From: Bradyrhizobium sp. B097
GTDB taxonomy: Bacteria; Pseudomonadota; Alphaproteobacteria; Rhizobiales; Xanthobacteraceae
Assembly: GCF_038957035.1 (NCBI RefSeq)
Contig: NZ_CP152412.1
Coordinates: forward strand, 806,001 to 870,000
Direction: 5' to 3'
DNA length: 64,000 nt
Below are positions 1 through 8,197 of this stretch, piece after piece. How positions within the stretch are numbered: position 1 is the first letter of the stretch; every line of letters starts with the position of its first letter. Made by a program: the position numbers and the translations under genes. The notes beneath the pieces are model-generated. The model searched no databases and was not told the origin of the DNA. It saw only the letters and a list, made by a program, of their open reading frames with translations.

Positions 1-321
1 TCGAACGATGTCGGCGTGCTCGACGAATTGTTCCGCAACGACAGTCGGACGCTGCGCTATGGCATCGGCGAGAACCTTTATGGCTATGCCGAGATCGCGG
101 CGTTTCGTGCCGGGCGGCCGGCGGCCGGGCTGATGCGCAAGATCGACCGCACCGTGATCACGACCTATGGCCGCGATACCGCAATCGCCTCGACGCTGTT
201 CTATCGGAACAGCGCACCCGGGCGGGTGGGGCGGCAGATGCAGACATGGATTCGCTTCGCTGAGGGCTGGAGAATCGTCGCCGCCCATGTCAGCGTCATT
301 GACGAGCCCAAGGGGGTTTGA
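1..321 (+). CDS. AtzH-like (SnoaL/NTF2-fold) protein, 3' part
   Basis: The reading frame is open from base 1, so the gene starts before the window; 106 residues are visible. The residues YGIGENLYGYAEIAAFRAGR and the tail WIRFAEGWRIVAAHVS fit the AtzH-like/DUF3225 group of NTF2-fold proteins, small cone-shaped domains often encoded next to amidases and allophanate hydrolase. AtzH is known as an accessory protein of cyanuric acid and biuret degradation in Pseudomonas; whether it acts that way here is inferred from the atzF gene 0.9 kb downstream on the other strand. The stop at 319-321 is followed after 29 bases by a GntR regulator on the same strand, so the two may be co-transcribed. Confidence 0.7.
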   Translation, partial: SNDVGVLDELFRNDSRTLRYGIGENLYGYAEIAAFRAGRPAAGLMRKIDRTVITTYGRDTAIASTLFYRNSAPGRVGRQMQTWIRFAEGWRIVAAHVSVIDEPKGV

Positions 322-350
322 GCAAGGGTGATTGAAAGGGCGTTTCAGCC

Positions 351-1088
351 ATGAGCCTGGACGATCTTCCGACCCGCGCGCCGCAGCCGCAGGGCACCGA
401 GCCGGAGCCGCTGGTGCGGCGTGTCGATCGCGCGTCGTCGCTGGTCGACAAGACCACCCGCGCCGAGGAACTCCGGCTGCAGCTCGCCGACGAGATCGTG
501 CGCGGCACGCTGCCGCCGGGCGCCGGGCTCGATGAAACCGATCTGGCACGCCGCTTCAAGGTCTCGCGCACGCCGGTGCGCGAGGCGTTGCGGCAGCTCG
601 CCGCCAGCGGCCTGATCGACGCGCGCGCGCATCGCGGTGCCGTGGTGGCGCGGCCCTCGCTCGAGCGGCTCACCGGCATGTTCGAGGCGATGGCTGAGCT
701 CGAGGCGATGTGCGCCGGCCTTGCCGCCGAGCGGATGACGGCGGCGGAACGTCACGCGCTGGAGGCGGTCCATGAGGAGCTGCGGGTATTGAGCTACACC
801 GGCAATCCCGAGCGCTTCCACGAGGTCAATGAGCGCTTTCATAATGCGATCTATGCCGGCTCGCAGAACGCCTATATTGCCGAGATCACCCTGGCGACGC
901 GGGTGCGCGTGCAGCCGTTCCGCCGCGCCCAGTTCCGCAACCTCGGGCGGCTGGCAAAATCCCACGCCGAGCACGACCGCGTCGTCGAAGCCATCCTGCG
1001 CGGCGACAAGCCAGGTGCGGCTGCCGCGATGCGCGCCCATATCGAGCAGGTGCGCGGGGAATACGAGACCTACGCGGTGTCGGTGTAG
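351..1088 (+). CDS. GntR-family transcriptional regulator (FadR/VanR type)
   Basis: This 245-residue protein has an N-terminal winged helix-turn-helix (about residues 40-105), with the typical ETDLARRFKVSRTPVREAL recognition region, and an all-helical FCD ligand-binding domain (about 115-240) of the FadR subfamily. FCD regulators bind small carboxylic acids, often with a metal held by Asp and His residues. The first 40 residues are a poorly conserved extension. The gene follows the AtzH-like gene by 29 bases and is convergent with atzF, so control of the AtzH/AtzF nitrogen genes is plausible but not shown. Effector unknown. Confidence 0.88.
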   Translation: MSLDDLPTRAPQPQGTEPEPLVRRVDRASSLVDKTTRAEELRLQLADEIVRGTLPPGAGLDETDLARRFKVSRTPVREALRQLAASGLIDARAHRGAVVARPSLERLTGMFEAMAELEAMCAGLAAERMTAAERHALEAVHEELRVLSYTGNPERFHEVNERFHNAIYAGSQNAYIAEITLATRVRVQPFRRAQFRNLGRLAKSHAEHDRVVEAILRGDKPGAAAAMRAHIEQVRGEYETYAVSV

Positions 1089-1098
1089 GGCGCGCAGC

Positions 1099-1246
1099 TC
1101 TCGTCATTCCGGGGCGCCGCAAAGCGGCGAGCCCGGAATCCATTCATCCGCGTTTGACGTAGATGACTGATTACGGGCTCTTCCTGCGACCGTCACCGAA
1201 GTGAAATGGATTCCGGGCTCGCGCTGCGCGCGCCCCGGAATGACGA
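1099..1246. repeat. Paired inverted repeat of the CATTCCGGGGCG class
   Basis: Left arm 1099-1146 and right arm 1201-1246 are inverted copies, each starting or ending with TCATTCCGGGGCG-like sequence and carrying ATTCCGGGCTCGC. The pair lies between the convergent GntR and atzF genes and can form a long RNA hairpin on either strand, so it may end both transcripts. Similar paired repeats occur at about ten other intergenic sites in this window. Confidence 0.7.
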
Positions 1247-1252
1247 AGGCTG

Positions 1253-3040
1253 CTACGCCTTCGCGCGCTCCGCCATGAACGCCCGCCAGCCGCCATAGGC
1301 CGAGATATCCTTCGCGCCGGCGATCGCGGCGGGCTCGACGATGAAGCCCTTGGCCTGCCGTCCGTCGGCCAGCCGGAGCGTGCCGATCGCCATTGGCGGC
1401 GGAATCGCGGCGACGAATTTTCCGAACGCGGCCGGCGACATCGCCCACAGCTCGAGCTTGATCGCATGACCAGCACCCGCCTCGATGCGCAGCATGCCGG
1501 GTTTCGGTGGCGTGGTGTCGAGCGCGTAGAGCTTGTAGTCCGCCGCGGTGACCGTCTCTTCCAGCAGGCGCGCATCGAGCGTGGTCAGTTCGTGGTTCAG
1601 CGCCATGCCGGAGAGATGCGCGCCGACCACCGCGATCGTGATCTCGTCGGCGCCGGCCCGCGCCGGGGCTGCGGCCAGCGGCGGCTGCGGCACCGCCTTG
1701 GCGCCGACGGCAAGTCCGGTGTCGGCGTGGAAGGCGCGGCCGATGCTGGCAAGCGCGGCGTCGTGGCCGGCCGGAGCGAGCAGCGTGATGCCGAACGGCG
1801 CGCCGTCAGGCCGCATCGCTGCCGGCAGCGCTAGGCCGCACAGATCGAGCAGGTTGACGAAATTGGTGTAGGTGCCGAGCCGCGAGTTGAGCTCGATCGG
1901 GTTGGCCAGCACGTCAGCGGTGGAATAGACCGTAGGCGCAGTCGGCAGCACGATCGCATCGCACTGCGCGAAGGTGCGCGCGGCAACGCGGCGCAGCGCC
2001 TGCAGGCGGTAGAGTGCGGAGAAGGTATCGGCCGCGGTGGGCCGCGCGCCGCCGATCGTGATCTCGCGTGTCACCGGGTGGATCGCGTCCGGCGACGACG
2101 CCAGGAGGTCGCGGATCACGAGATAGCGTTCGGCGACCCAGGGGCCCTCATAGAGCAGCCGCGCGGTCTCGTAGAACGGCTCGAGATCGAATTCGACCAG
2201 TTCGGCGCCGAGCGCCTGCCAGCGCTTGCAGGCTTCGCCATAGGCCTTCTCGGCTTCGCGATCGCCGAAGAAGATCAATTGACCGCTCTTGGGAATGCCG
2301 AGCTTGAGCTTGGCCGGAAACGCCGCGAGCGGTGCCAGCGGCCGGTCGCGCGAGAACGGATCGGCGTCATCCGGCCCGGCCATCACGGCAAGCGCCGCCA
2401 GCGCATCGTCGACGGTGAGCGAGAACACCGAGATGCAGTCGAGCGTGCGGCAGGCCGGCACCAGCCCCGCGTTGGAGATCAGCCCGAGGCTCGGCTTGAG
2501 CCCGACGATGTTGTTGAGCATCGCCGGCACGCGGCCGCTGCCCGCGGTGTCGGTGCCGAGCGACAGCGGTACGAGACCCGCTGACACCGCGACCGCGGAG
2601 CCCGAGCTCGATCCGCCCGGCACGAGATCGCCGCGCACCGGATTTTTTGGAATGCCGTAGGGCGAGCGCACGCCGACCAGGCCGGTGGCGAACTGGTCGA
2701 GATTGGTCTTGCCGATGATGATGGCGCCGGCCGCGCGCAGTTTTGCCGCGGCGGTGGAATCCTGCGCGGGCAGGTAGGAGAAGGCGGGGCAGGCAGCAGT
2801 GGTCGGCAGCCCCGCGACGTCGATATTGTCCTTCACCGCGACCGGCACGCCGTAAAGCGGCAGCGTCGGGTCTGCGAGCCGCGCGGCCTCGGCGAGCGCA
2901 TCCTGCTCGTCGCGCAGGCTGATGAAGATGGCGGGGTCATTGTGCTCGCGGATGCGCTGGTAGCTGCGCGCCACCGTTTGTGCCGACGTCATGGTTCCCG
3001 CGCGGTGTGCAGCAACGATCGCGGCGACAGTTTCAGTCAC
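1253..3040 (-). CDS. atzF: Allophanate hydrolase
   Basis: Hydrolyses allophanate (urea-1-carboxylate) to ammonia and CO2, the last step of biuret, cyanuric acid or ATP-dependent urea use. The 595-residue protein is an amidase-signature enzyme: Lys70 in PVAVKDNID, Ser144 in PGGSSSGSA and Ser168 in GTDTAGSGR form the Ser-cisSer-Lys triad. After about residue 450 comes the small C-terminal domain characteristic of AtzF-type allophanate hydrolases, ending AYGGWRAFMAERAKA. Length matches the AtzF family of about 600. The ATG at 3040 is followed directly by a normal amidase N-terminus. No urea carboxylase gene is adjacent, which favours biuret or cyanurate use over a urea amidolyase pair; this is inference. 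The 236 bases between it and the MarR gene hold no gene. Confidence 0.92.
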   Translation of the reverse strand: MTETVAAIVAAHRAGTMTSAQTVARSYQRIREHNDPAIFISLRDEQDALAEAARLADPTLPLYGVPVAVKDNIDVAGLPTTAACPAFSYLPAQDSTAAAKLRAAGAIIIGKTNLDQFATGLVGVRSPYGIPKNPVRGDLVPGGSSSGSAVAVSAGLVPLSLGTDTAGSGRVPAMLNNIVGLKPSLGLISNAGLVPACRTLDCISVFSLTVDDALAALAVMAGPDDADPFSRDRPLAPLAAFPAKLKLGIPKSGQLIFFGDREAEKAYGEACKRWQALGAELVEFDLEPFYETARLLYEGPWVAERYLVIRDLLASSPDAIHPVTREITIGGARPTAADTFSALYRLQALRRVAARTFAQCDAIVLPTAPTVYSTADVLANPIELNSRLGTYTNFVNLLDLCGLALPAAMRPDGAPFGITLLAPAGHDAALASIGRAFHADTGLAVGAKAVPQPPLAAAPARAGADEITIAVVGAHLSGMALNHELTTLDARLLEETVTAADYKLYALDTTPPKPGMLRIEAGAGHAIKLELWAMSPAAFGKFVAAIPPPMAIGTLRLADGRQAKGFIVEPAAIAGAKDISAYGGWRAFMAERAKA

Positions 3041-3276
3041 GTGGTTGGCCCGTGTGTTGAGCGGCGAGGCATCGGAAGCCCGTCGCGAGGGAATTGCAGC
3101 CTGATCGAAGCAAGCAATGTGCCATTGTGTACAATTTACCTGCGCCCGCGGCGTGACGGATTATTGCACAATATCAGTTGCTTGAAATGCTCACCGAGAG
3201 CTGAAGCAATCTCGCCAGCGAGCTCACCTGCTCAATTTTCAGGCAGGCCCGATCAAGCCAAAATGCGACCGGTCGG

Positions 3277-3807
3277 TCAGGTGAAGCAGGCGAGGATCTG
3301 CAATAACCGTTCGCGGTTTTCCTTGCCGATCTTGTCGGCGACATGCCGCTCGTGCTCGGCGGCAAGCCGCCTGAACCGGGCCAGCGCGGTCTTGCCGCGG
3401 GCGGTCAAATGCAGCGCGTGGGAGCGGCGGTCGGTGGCGGAAGGAATCCGGATGACGAAGGCGCGTTCTTCCAGGCTGTCGAGCAGATGCACCAGCCGTG
3501 CGCGCTCGATCCCGAGCCGCTTTGCGACCGCCATCTGGCTGAGGCCCGGATTGGCCCCGATCACGGTCATGACCGAATATTGGGTCGGGCGGATGTCGAC
3601 CGCCGCCAGCGTCTTGATGAAGTCCTGAAAGATCCAGAGCTGGAAGCGCCGCACCGCATAGCCGGCGTGGCCGACCAGCGCGTCGAGGCCGATGTCGTCG
3701 CCAGTGTCACCACCTTGCGTCCGGCCATTCGCCGTGCGCGCCTGGGGGCGGCGGATTGCCGCTCTCGTTCCTGCCGCCTTGCGCGATGTCTGTTGCCTGC
3801 TCGCCAT
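3277..3807 (-). CDS. MarR-family regulator, divergent from feruloyl-CoA synthetase
   Basis: A 176-residue MarR/SlyA-type winged-helix protein. The helix-turn-helix lies around residues 85-130 (GLSQMAVAKRLGIERARLVHLLDSLEERAF), followed by the wing with the signature SATDRRSHALHLTARG. About 35 basic N-terminal residues are unusual, and GGAGG abuts the ATG at 3807 with no spacer, so translation may start further in. It is divergent from the CoA ligase at 3963, and an 8-bp inverted repeat lies between them. MarR regulators of phenylpropenoid catabolism such as FerR and CouR are released by hydroxycinnamoyl-CoA, so the same control is a reasonable guess here. Confidence 0.88.
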   Translation of the reverse strand: MASRQQTSRKAAGTRAAIRRPQARTANGRTQGGDTGDDIGLDALVGHAGYAVRRFQLWIFQDFIKTLAAVDIRPTQYSVMTVIGANPGLSQMAVAKRLGIERARLVHLLDSLEERAFVIRIPSATDRRSHALHLTARGKTALARFRRLAAEHERHVADKIGKENRERLLQILACFT

Positions 3808-3843
3808 CCTCCAAGGCTAGCGCGCCTGAGGCGGGAGGGAAAG

Positions 3844-3864
3844 ATTGTTGTTGACGACAACAAT
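3844..3864. promoter_or_regulatory. Inverted repeat, probable MarR operator
   Basis: ATTGTTGT-N5-ACAACAAT is a perfect 8-bp-arm inverted repeat. It lies 37 bases before the MarR start and 98 bases before the CoA ligase start, and has the size and symmetry of a MarR dimer site. Confidence 0.6.
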
Positions 3865-3962
3865 TGATGTCCGCAACATTATGACCAAAGAGCCCGGCCG
3901 GGACTGCGCCGCCGCACCATGTTGCAGCGCGATCCTGATAAGATGCGGGCGAGGAGGAAACC

Positions 3963-5825
3963 ATGACGACGGCCGTCGCCAGCGGAGACGATCCGCACCG
4001 CCTGTTCGCCACGCCCGCGATCGTTGCCGTCAGCCGCCCCGACGGCAGCATCCTGGTCCGCTCCATTACGCCGTTGAAGCCAAGCGCCCGCTGCGTCGGC
4101 GACTGGCTGGAGCATTGGGCGCAGCAGGCGCCGGACCGCATCTTCCTGGCGGAGCGCGCCAGCGCCGAGGCGCCCTGGAGCACCGTCAGCTATCGCGACG
4201 CGCTCGGAATCGTGCGGCGGGCCGCATCGTGGATCCTGGCGCAAGGGCTGAACACCGAGCGGCCGCTCGTTATCCTCGCCGACAACGGCATCAATCACGG
4301 GCTGTTCGCGCTCGCCGCCCAGCATGTCGGCGTGCCCTCGGCCGCGATCTCGCCGGCCTATTCCTTGATGTCGAAGGATTTCGACAAGCTGAAGAGCATG
4401 ATCGCGCTGCTCGATCCCGGGGCGATCTATGTCACAGGCACAAAGCCGTTCGCGGCGGCGCTCGCCGCAATCGCGCCGCTGCATCGGGCGACCATCGTCA
4501 GCGGCAATCCCGATGATGCCGGGGCGCTGCCCTTCCGCACTGTCGCGGCGACGCCTGAATCACTAGAGGTCGCAACGGCCTTTGCGGCGGTGACGCCCGA
4601 CACGATCGCGAAATTCCTGTTCACCTCGGGATCAACGGGCACGCCGAAAGCCGTGATCAACACCCAGCGCATGTTGACCTCGAGCCAGCAGGCCAAGGCG
4701 CAGACCTGGACGTTTCTTGAGCGGCCCGGCGAGGAGCTGATCATATTGGATTGGCTGCCCTGGAGCCACACCTTCGGCGCCAACCACAATTTCAATCTGG
4801 TGCTGCGCAACGGCGGCACGCTCTATATCGACGGCGGCAAGCCGGCGCCCGGCCTGTTCGCAACCTCGCTCGCCAATCTGCGCAGCGTGGTGCCGACGGT
4901 GTATTTCAACGTGCCGCGCGGCTTCGACATGCTGATTGCTGCACTGCGCACCGATGACGAGTTGCGCCGCAAGTTCTTCGCGGGCACCAAATTCGCCTTC
5001 TATGCCGGCGCGGCGCTGCCGCAGAATTTGTGGGACGCGTTGGAGGAATTGTCGCTGCAAACGGTCGGCCGCCGCCTGCCGATGGTGTCGGCCTGGGGAT
5101 CGACCGAGACCTCGCCGCTGGCGACCGATTGTCACTTCCTGGCAAAGCGCTCCGGCAATATCGGCGTGCCGATCCCCGGCACCGAGCTCAAGCTCGTGCC
5201 CTCGGGCGACAAGCTCGAGGTCCGCGTGCGCGGGCCCAATGTCACGCCAGGCTATTGGAAGGCGCCCGAACTCACCCGAGAGGCCTTCGATGACGAGGGC
5301 TTTTACAAGATTGGCGACGCCGTCACCTTTGCCGATCCCGCACGGCCCGATCTCGGCCTGTTCTTCGATGGCCGCGTGGCCGAGGACTTCAAGCTCAATT
5401 CCGGCACCTGGGTCAGCGTCGGCACCTTGCGCGTCGCCGGCATCGCGGCGCTGGCGCCGCTCGCGCAGGATATCGTCGTCACCGGCCATGGACGCGACGA
5501 GGTGCGCTTCCTGGTGTTCCCGAACCTCGCCGCCTGCCGTTCGCTCGCAGGGCTGCCCGAGAGCGCCGGTGCGCAGGAGGTGATCGGCCATCCGGCGGTC
5601 CGTTCCGCGATCGGGCAGGGGCTGGCACGGCTGAAGGCGCAAGGCGGCCATTCCTCCGGCCACGCCACCCGTGCGCTGCTGCTCGCCGAGCCCGCTTCGG
5701 TCGACGGCGGGGAGATCACCGACAAGGGCTACATCAACCAGCGCGCCGTGCTGACGCGTCGCGCCGCGGCGGTGGCGGTCCTGGAGGACGACGCCTCGTC
5801 CGAGTGGATCGCCTGCACGGGGTGA
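3963..5825 (+). CDS. fcs: Feruloyl-CoA synthetase (AMP-forming)
   Basis: Activates ferulate or a related hydroxycinnamate to its CoA thioester in the cytoplasm, the first step of CoA-dependent side-chain shortening. The 620-residue protein is an adenylate-forming enzyme: P-loop FLFTSGSTGTPKAV at about residue 220, the SAWGSTETSP motif near 380, and a C-terminal end GEITDKGYINQRAVL typical of the feruloyl-CoA synthase group rather than of 4-coumarate ligases. Residues 1-40 have the DGSILVRSITPL start seen in that group. GAGGAGG lies 8 bases before the ATG. No enoyl-CoA hydratase/aldolase (ech) or vanillin dehydrogenase gene is adjacent, so the rest of the pathway must be elsewhere. Exact substrate is not proven. 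Confidence 0.87.
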   Translation: MTTAVASGDDPHRLFATPAIVAVSRPDGSILVRSITPLKPSARCVGDWLEHWAQQAPDRIFLAERASAEAPWSTVSYRDALGIVRRAASWILAQGLNTERPLVILADNGINHGLFALAAQHVGVPSAAISPAYSLMSKDFDKLKSMIALLDPGAIYVTGTKPFAAALAAIAPLHRATIVSGNPDDAGALPFRTVAATPESLEVATAFAAVTPDTIAKFLFTSGSTGTPKAVINTQRMLTSSQQAKAQTWTFLERPGEELIILDWLPWSHTFGANHNFNLVLRNGGTLYIDGGKPAPGLFATSLANLRSVVPTVYFNVPRGFDMLIAALRTDDELRRKFFAGTKFAFYAGAALPQNLWDALEELSLQTVGRRLPMVSAWGSTETSPLATDCHFLAKRSGNIGVPIPGTELKLVPSGDKLEVRVRGPNVTPGYWKAPELTREAFDDEGFYKIGDAVTFADPARPDLGLFFDGRVAEDFKLNSGTWVSVGTLRVAGIAALAPLAQDIVVTGHGRDEVRFLVFPNLAACRSLAGLPESAGAQEVIGHPAVRSAIGQGLARLKAQGGHSSGHATRALLLAEPASVDGGEITDKGYINQRAVLTRRAAAVAVLEDDASSEWIACTG

Positions 5826-5908
5826 AGTCATGGGAGAATTGGCTGCGTACGTCGCATCCCAGCGTCCCGTTGCTCGGTGCTTCGACGTGAGGAACGCACC
5901 AGCGGATG

Positions 5909-6079
5909 GGTTCCCTCCCCCCTTGCGGGGGAGGGTTAGGGAGAGGGGTACCGCACGGCGTGCTCTCAATGTGTACTTCGACGACACGGGCCCCGGCGTT
6001 GCGAAAGCGACGTTCGCGCCGATCATCTCGCCCGTGGCCACCCCTCTCCCCAACCCTCCCCCGCAAGGGGGGAGGGAGC
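5909..6079. repeat. Paired inverted repeat of the CCCTCCC-TTGCGGGGG class
   Basis: The segment 5909-5947 (CCCCCCTTGCGGGGGAGGG then TTAGGGAGAGGGG) is repeated as its reverse complement at 6040-6079. Each arm also has its own short hairpin. With the operator at 6161 this fills most of the 508-base gap between the CoA ligase and the second MarR gene; no coding sequence was recognised there. Confidence 0.75.
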
Positions 6080-6160
6080 CTGAGCGACGTGCTCACCTGA
6101 CCTGATGGCGGCGTCACATCGCTCCACTTGCGACCCGACGACGCAGCGCATCACGTATTT

Positions 6161-6180
6161 TTAGTTGCTATGGCAACTAA
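6161..6180. promoter_or_regulatory. 20-bp palindrome TTAGTTGC-TATG-GCAACTAA
   Basis: A perfect inverted repeat with 8-bp arms and a 4-bp centre, the geometry of a MarR-family operator. It is 153 bases beyond the stop of the MarR gene, and no convincing gene starts just downstream on either strand, so it looks like an orphan operator. Confidence 0.55.
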
Positions 6181-6333
6181 GCTGTGCGAGTTTCCGCTCC
6201 AATCGGGACAGGGCCGGTCAACGGCCACGCTTTTGGGAGGACGATGTTGCGCAGCAGCGCGCGAACAGCACGCATGGACAACCGGGCGAATATCGCGGTG
6301 GCGCAGGGCGCCGCCCGCGCTGCCGCCGCGCGG

Positions 6334-6858
6334 TCAGGTCGTGCTTTGCCCGGTCACGGCGCCGAGATTCTCGTGCAGCCGGCGCAGCAGATCGATCAGC
6401 ACCTCGCGCTCGTCCTTTTTCAGGCAAGACAGCAGCCGCCGCTCGCGCTCCAGCGCCGCGACGATGACCTTGTCGTGGATGGCGCGGCCGCGCGCGGTCA
6501 GGGTGATCGAATGGGTGCGGCCGTCGTCGGGCGCGGTGCGGATCGTCAGCAGGCCGCGCTTCTGCAGCGCCGCAAGGTTGCGGCTGACCGGTCCCTTGTC
6601 GAAGCCGATCACCTGGCAGATCCGGGACGCGGGAATCCCGGGCTCGATCGCCAGTTGCGAGATGATCCGCCACTCGGTGACGTTGACGCCGAAATTCTTC
6701 TGGTAAAATGCGGTGGCGCTGTTCGACAGCTTGTTGCCGATGAAGGTGATGAATGCCGGCACATAGCGATTGAGGTCCAGCAGCGGGCCATCGGTGGCAT
6801 CTGCGGGATCGGCCGGTCTCGGCCGGCGGGGCTTTCGGGGGAGGGGCTGGCTGCTCAT
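6334..6858 (-). CDS. MarR-family regulator, divergent from the P450
   Basis: A 174-residue MarR protein. The winged helix runs about residues 55-125, with GIPASRICQVIGFDKGPVSR as the recognition region and APDDGRTHSITLTARGRAI as the wing; the C-terminal helices form the dimer interface. Its start at 6858 is 82 bases from the start of the CYP199A gene on the other strand, so it is the likely regulator of that P450. No strong ribosome site precedes the ATG. It differs clearly from the MarR at 3277. Confidence 0.87.
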   Translation of the reverse strand: MSSQPLPRKPRRPRPADPADATDGPLLDLNRYVPAFITFIGNKLSNSATAFYQKNFGVNVTEWRIISQLAIEPGIPASRICQVIGFDKGPVSRNLAALQKRGLLTIRTAPDDGRTHSITLTARGRAIHDKVIVAALERERRLLSCLKKDEREVLIDLLRRLHENLGAVTGQSTT

Positions 6859-6940
6859 TTCTCAAATCATCGCTGCGAAACTGTTCGGGAGCAATAGACA
6901 TGCGGCCCATGTTGACAAGATCAAACCTCGGGAGGTCCCG

Positions 6941-8143
6941 ATGACTGCAACAGAAGGTGCGTCCGTCCCGCATCTCGACGTCGATCCGTTCGCGCTCGAG
7001 TTCTTCGCCGACCCGTTCCCGACCCATGAGCGGCTGCGCGAGGCCGGACCGGTGGTCTATCTCGACAAGTGGAATGTCTATGGCGTGGCGCGCTATGCCG
7101 AGGTCCATGCGGTCCTGAACGATCCCTTGACGTTCTGCTCCAGCCGCGGCGTCGGCTTGAGCGACTTCTCCAGGGAGAAGCCCTGGCGGCCGCCGAGCCT
7201 GATCCTCGAGGCCGACCCGCCGGCGCATACCCGCACTCGGACTGTGCTGAGCTCGGTGCTGTCGGCGACCGTGATGAAGCAGCTGCGCGGGCGATTTGCC
7301 GCCGCGGCCGAGGCCCGCGTCGATGCGCTGCTGGAGAAGCGTCGCTTCGACGCGATCGAGGACCTCGCGGAAGCCTATCCGCTGTCGATCTTCCCGGATG
7401 CGCTGGGCTTGCGGCCGGAGGGCCGCGAGCATCTGCTGCCTTACGCCAGCCTGGTGTTCAACGCCTTCGGGCCGCCGAACGAGCTGCGCAAGCAGGCGAT
7501 CGAGCGCTCCGCGCCGCACCAGAGCTACATCGCCGAGCAGTGTCAGCGCGACAATCTCACCCCAGGCGGCATCGGCGCCTGCATCCACGCCCATGTCGAT
7601 AGCGGTGCCATTACCGCGACCGAGGCGCCGCTCCTGGTGCGCTCGCTGCTATCGGCCGGTCTCGACACGACCGTCAACGGCATCGGCGCCGCCGTCTACT
7701 GCCTCGCCCGCTTCCCCGACCAGTTCCAGAAGCTGCGCGGCGATCCGACGCTGGCGCGCAACGCGTTCGAGGAAGCCGTGCGGTTCGAGAGTCCGGTCCA
7801 GACTTTCTTCCGCACCACGACCCGCGACGTCGAGCTCAGCGGGGCCAGCATCCCCGAAGGCGAGAAGGTGCTGATGTTCCTGGCTGCGGCCAATCGTGAT
7901 CCGCGCCGCTGGGAAGCGCCTGATAGCTACGACATCACGCGTCGTACGTCGGGCCATGTCGGCTACGGCTCGGGCATTCACATGTGTGTCGGCCAGCTCG
8001 TCGCCCGCCTCGAAGGCGAAGTGATGATGGCGGCGCTGGCGCGTCGTGTCGGCAGGATCGAAATATCAGGCGAGCCAAAGCGCCTTTTCAACAACACGCT
8101 GCGCGGGCTGAGCAGCCTGCCGGTCGAGATCACGCCGGCCTGA
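6941..8143 (+). CDS. Cytochrome P450, CYP199A family (para-substituted benzoate oxidase)
   Basis: From memory of the family, this 400-residue protein is very close to CYP199A2 of Rhodopseudomonas palustris, a bacterial P450 that oxidises para-substituted benzoates, notably demethylating 4-methoxybenzoate to 4-hydroxybenzoate. Visible features are the N-terminal AGPVVYLDKWNVYGVARYAE, I-helix LSAGLDTTVNG (residues 238-247), EEAVRFESP, and the heme-binding GYGSGIHMCVGQ with Cys349. The ATG at 6941 follows GGGAGG by 5 bases, and an earlier in-frame start would add 57 unlikely residues. CYP199A enzymes need a [2Fe-2S] ferredoxin and reductase; neither is adjacent. The divergent MarR gene probably controls it. 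Confidence 0.9.
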   Translation: MTATEGASVPHLDVDPFALEFFADPFPTHERLREAGPVVYLDKWNVYGVARYAEVHAVLNDPLTFCSSRGVGLSDFSREKPWRPPSLILEADPPAHTRTRTVLSSVLSATVMKQLRGRFAAAAEARVDALLEKRRFDAIEDLAEAYPLSIFPDALGLRPEGREHLLPYASLVFNAFGPPNELRKQAIERSAPHQSYIAEQCQRDNLTPGGIGACIHAHVDSGAITATEAPLLVRSLLSAGLDTTVNGIGAAVYCLARFPDQFQKLRGDPTLARNAFEEAVRFESPVQTFFRTTTRDVELSGASIPEGEKVLMFLAAANRDPRRWEAPDSYDITRRTSGHVGYGSGIHMCVGQLVARLEGEVMMAALARRVGRIEISGEPKRLFNNTLRGLSSLPVEITPA

Positions 8144-8197
8144 CGAGAAGCTTGGCACCGGCAAAAGGTTGCTTGCGGAAACATGGGAGCGGATACG

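Noticed and set aside
4632..6053. Long minus frame opposite the feruloyl-CoA synthetase
   Set aside because: Shadow of a clear AMP-ligase on the plus strand.
5909..6079. CRISPR array
   Set aside because: Only two inverted copies, no regular direct repeats with spacers, no cas genes in the window.
6128..6330. Plus-strand frames before the MarR gene
   Set aside because: They run through the operator and into the antisense of the MarR gene without ribosome site or family match.
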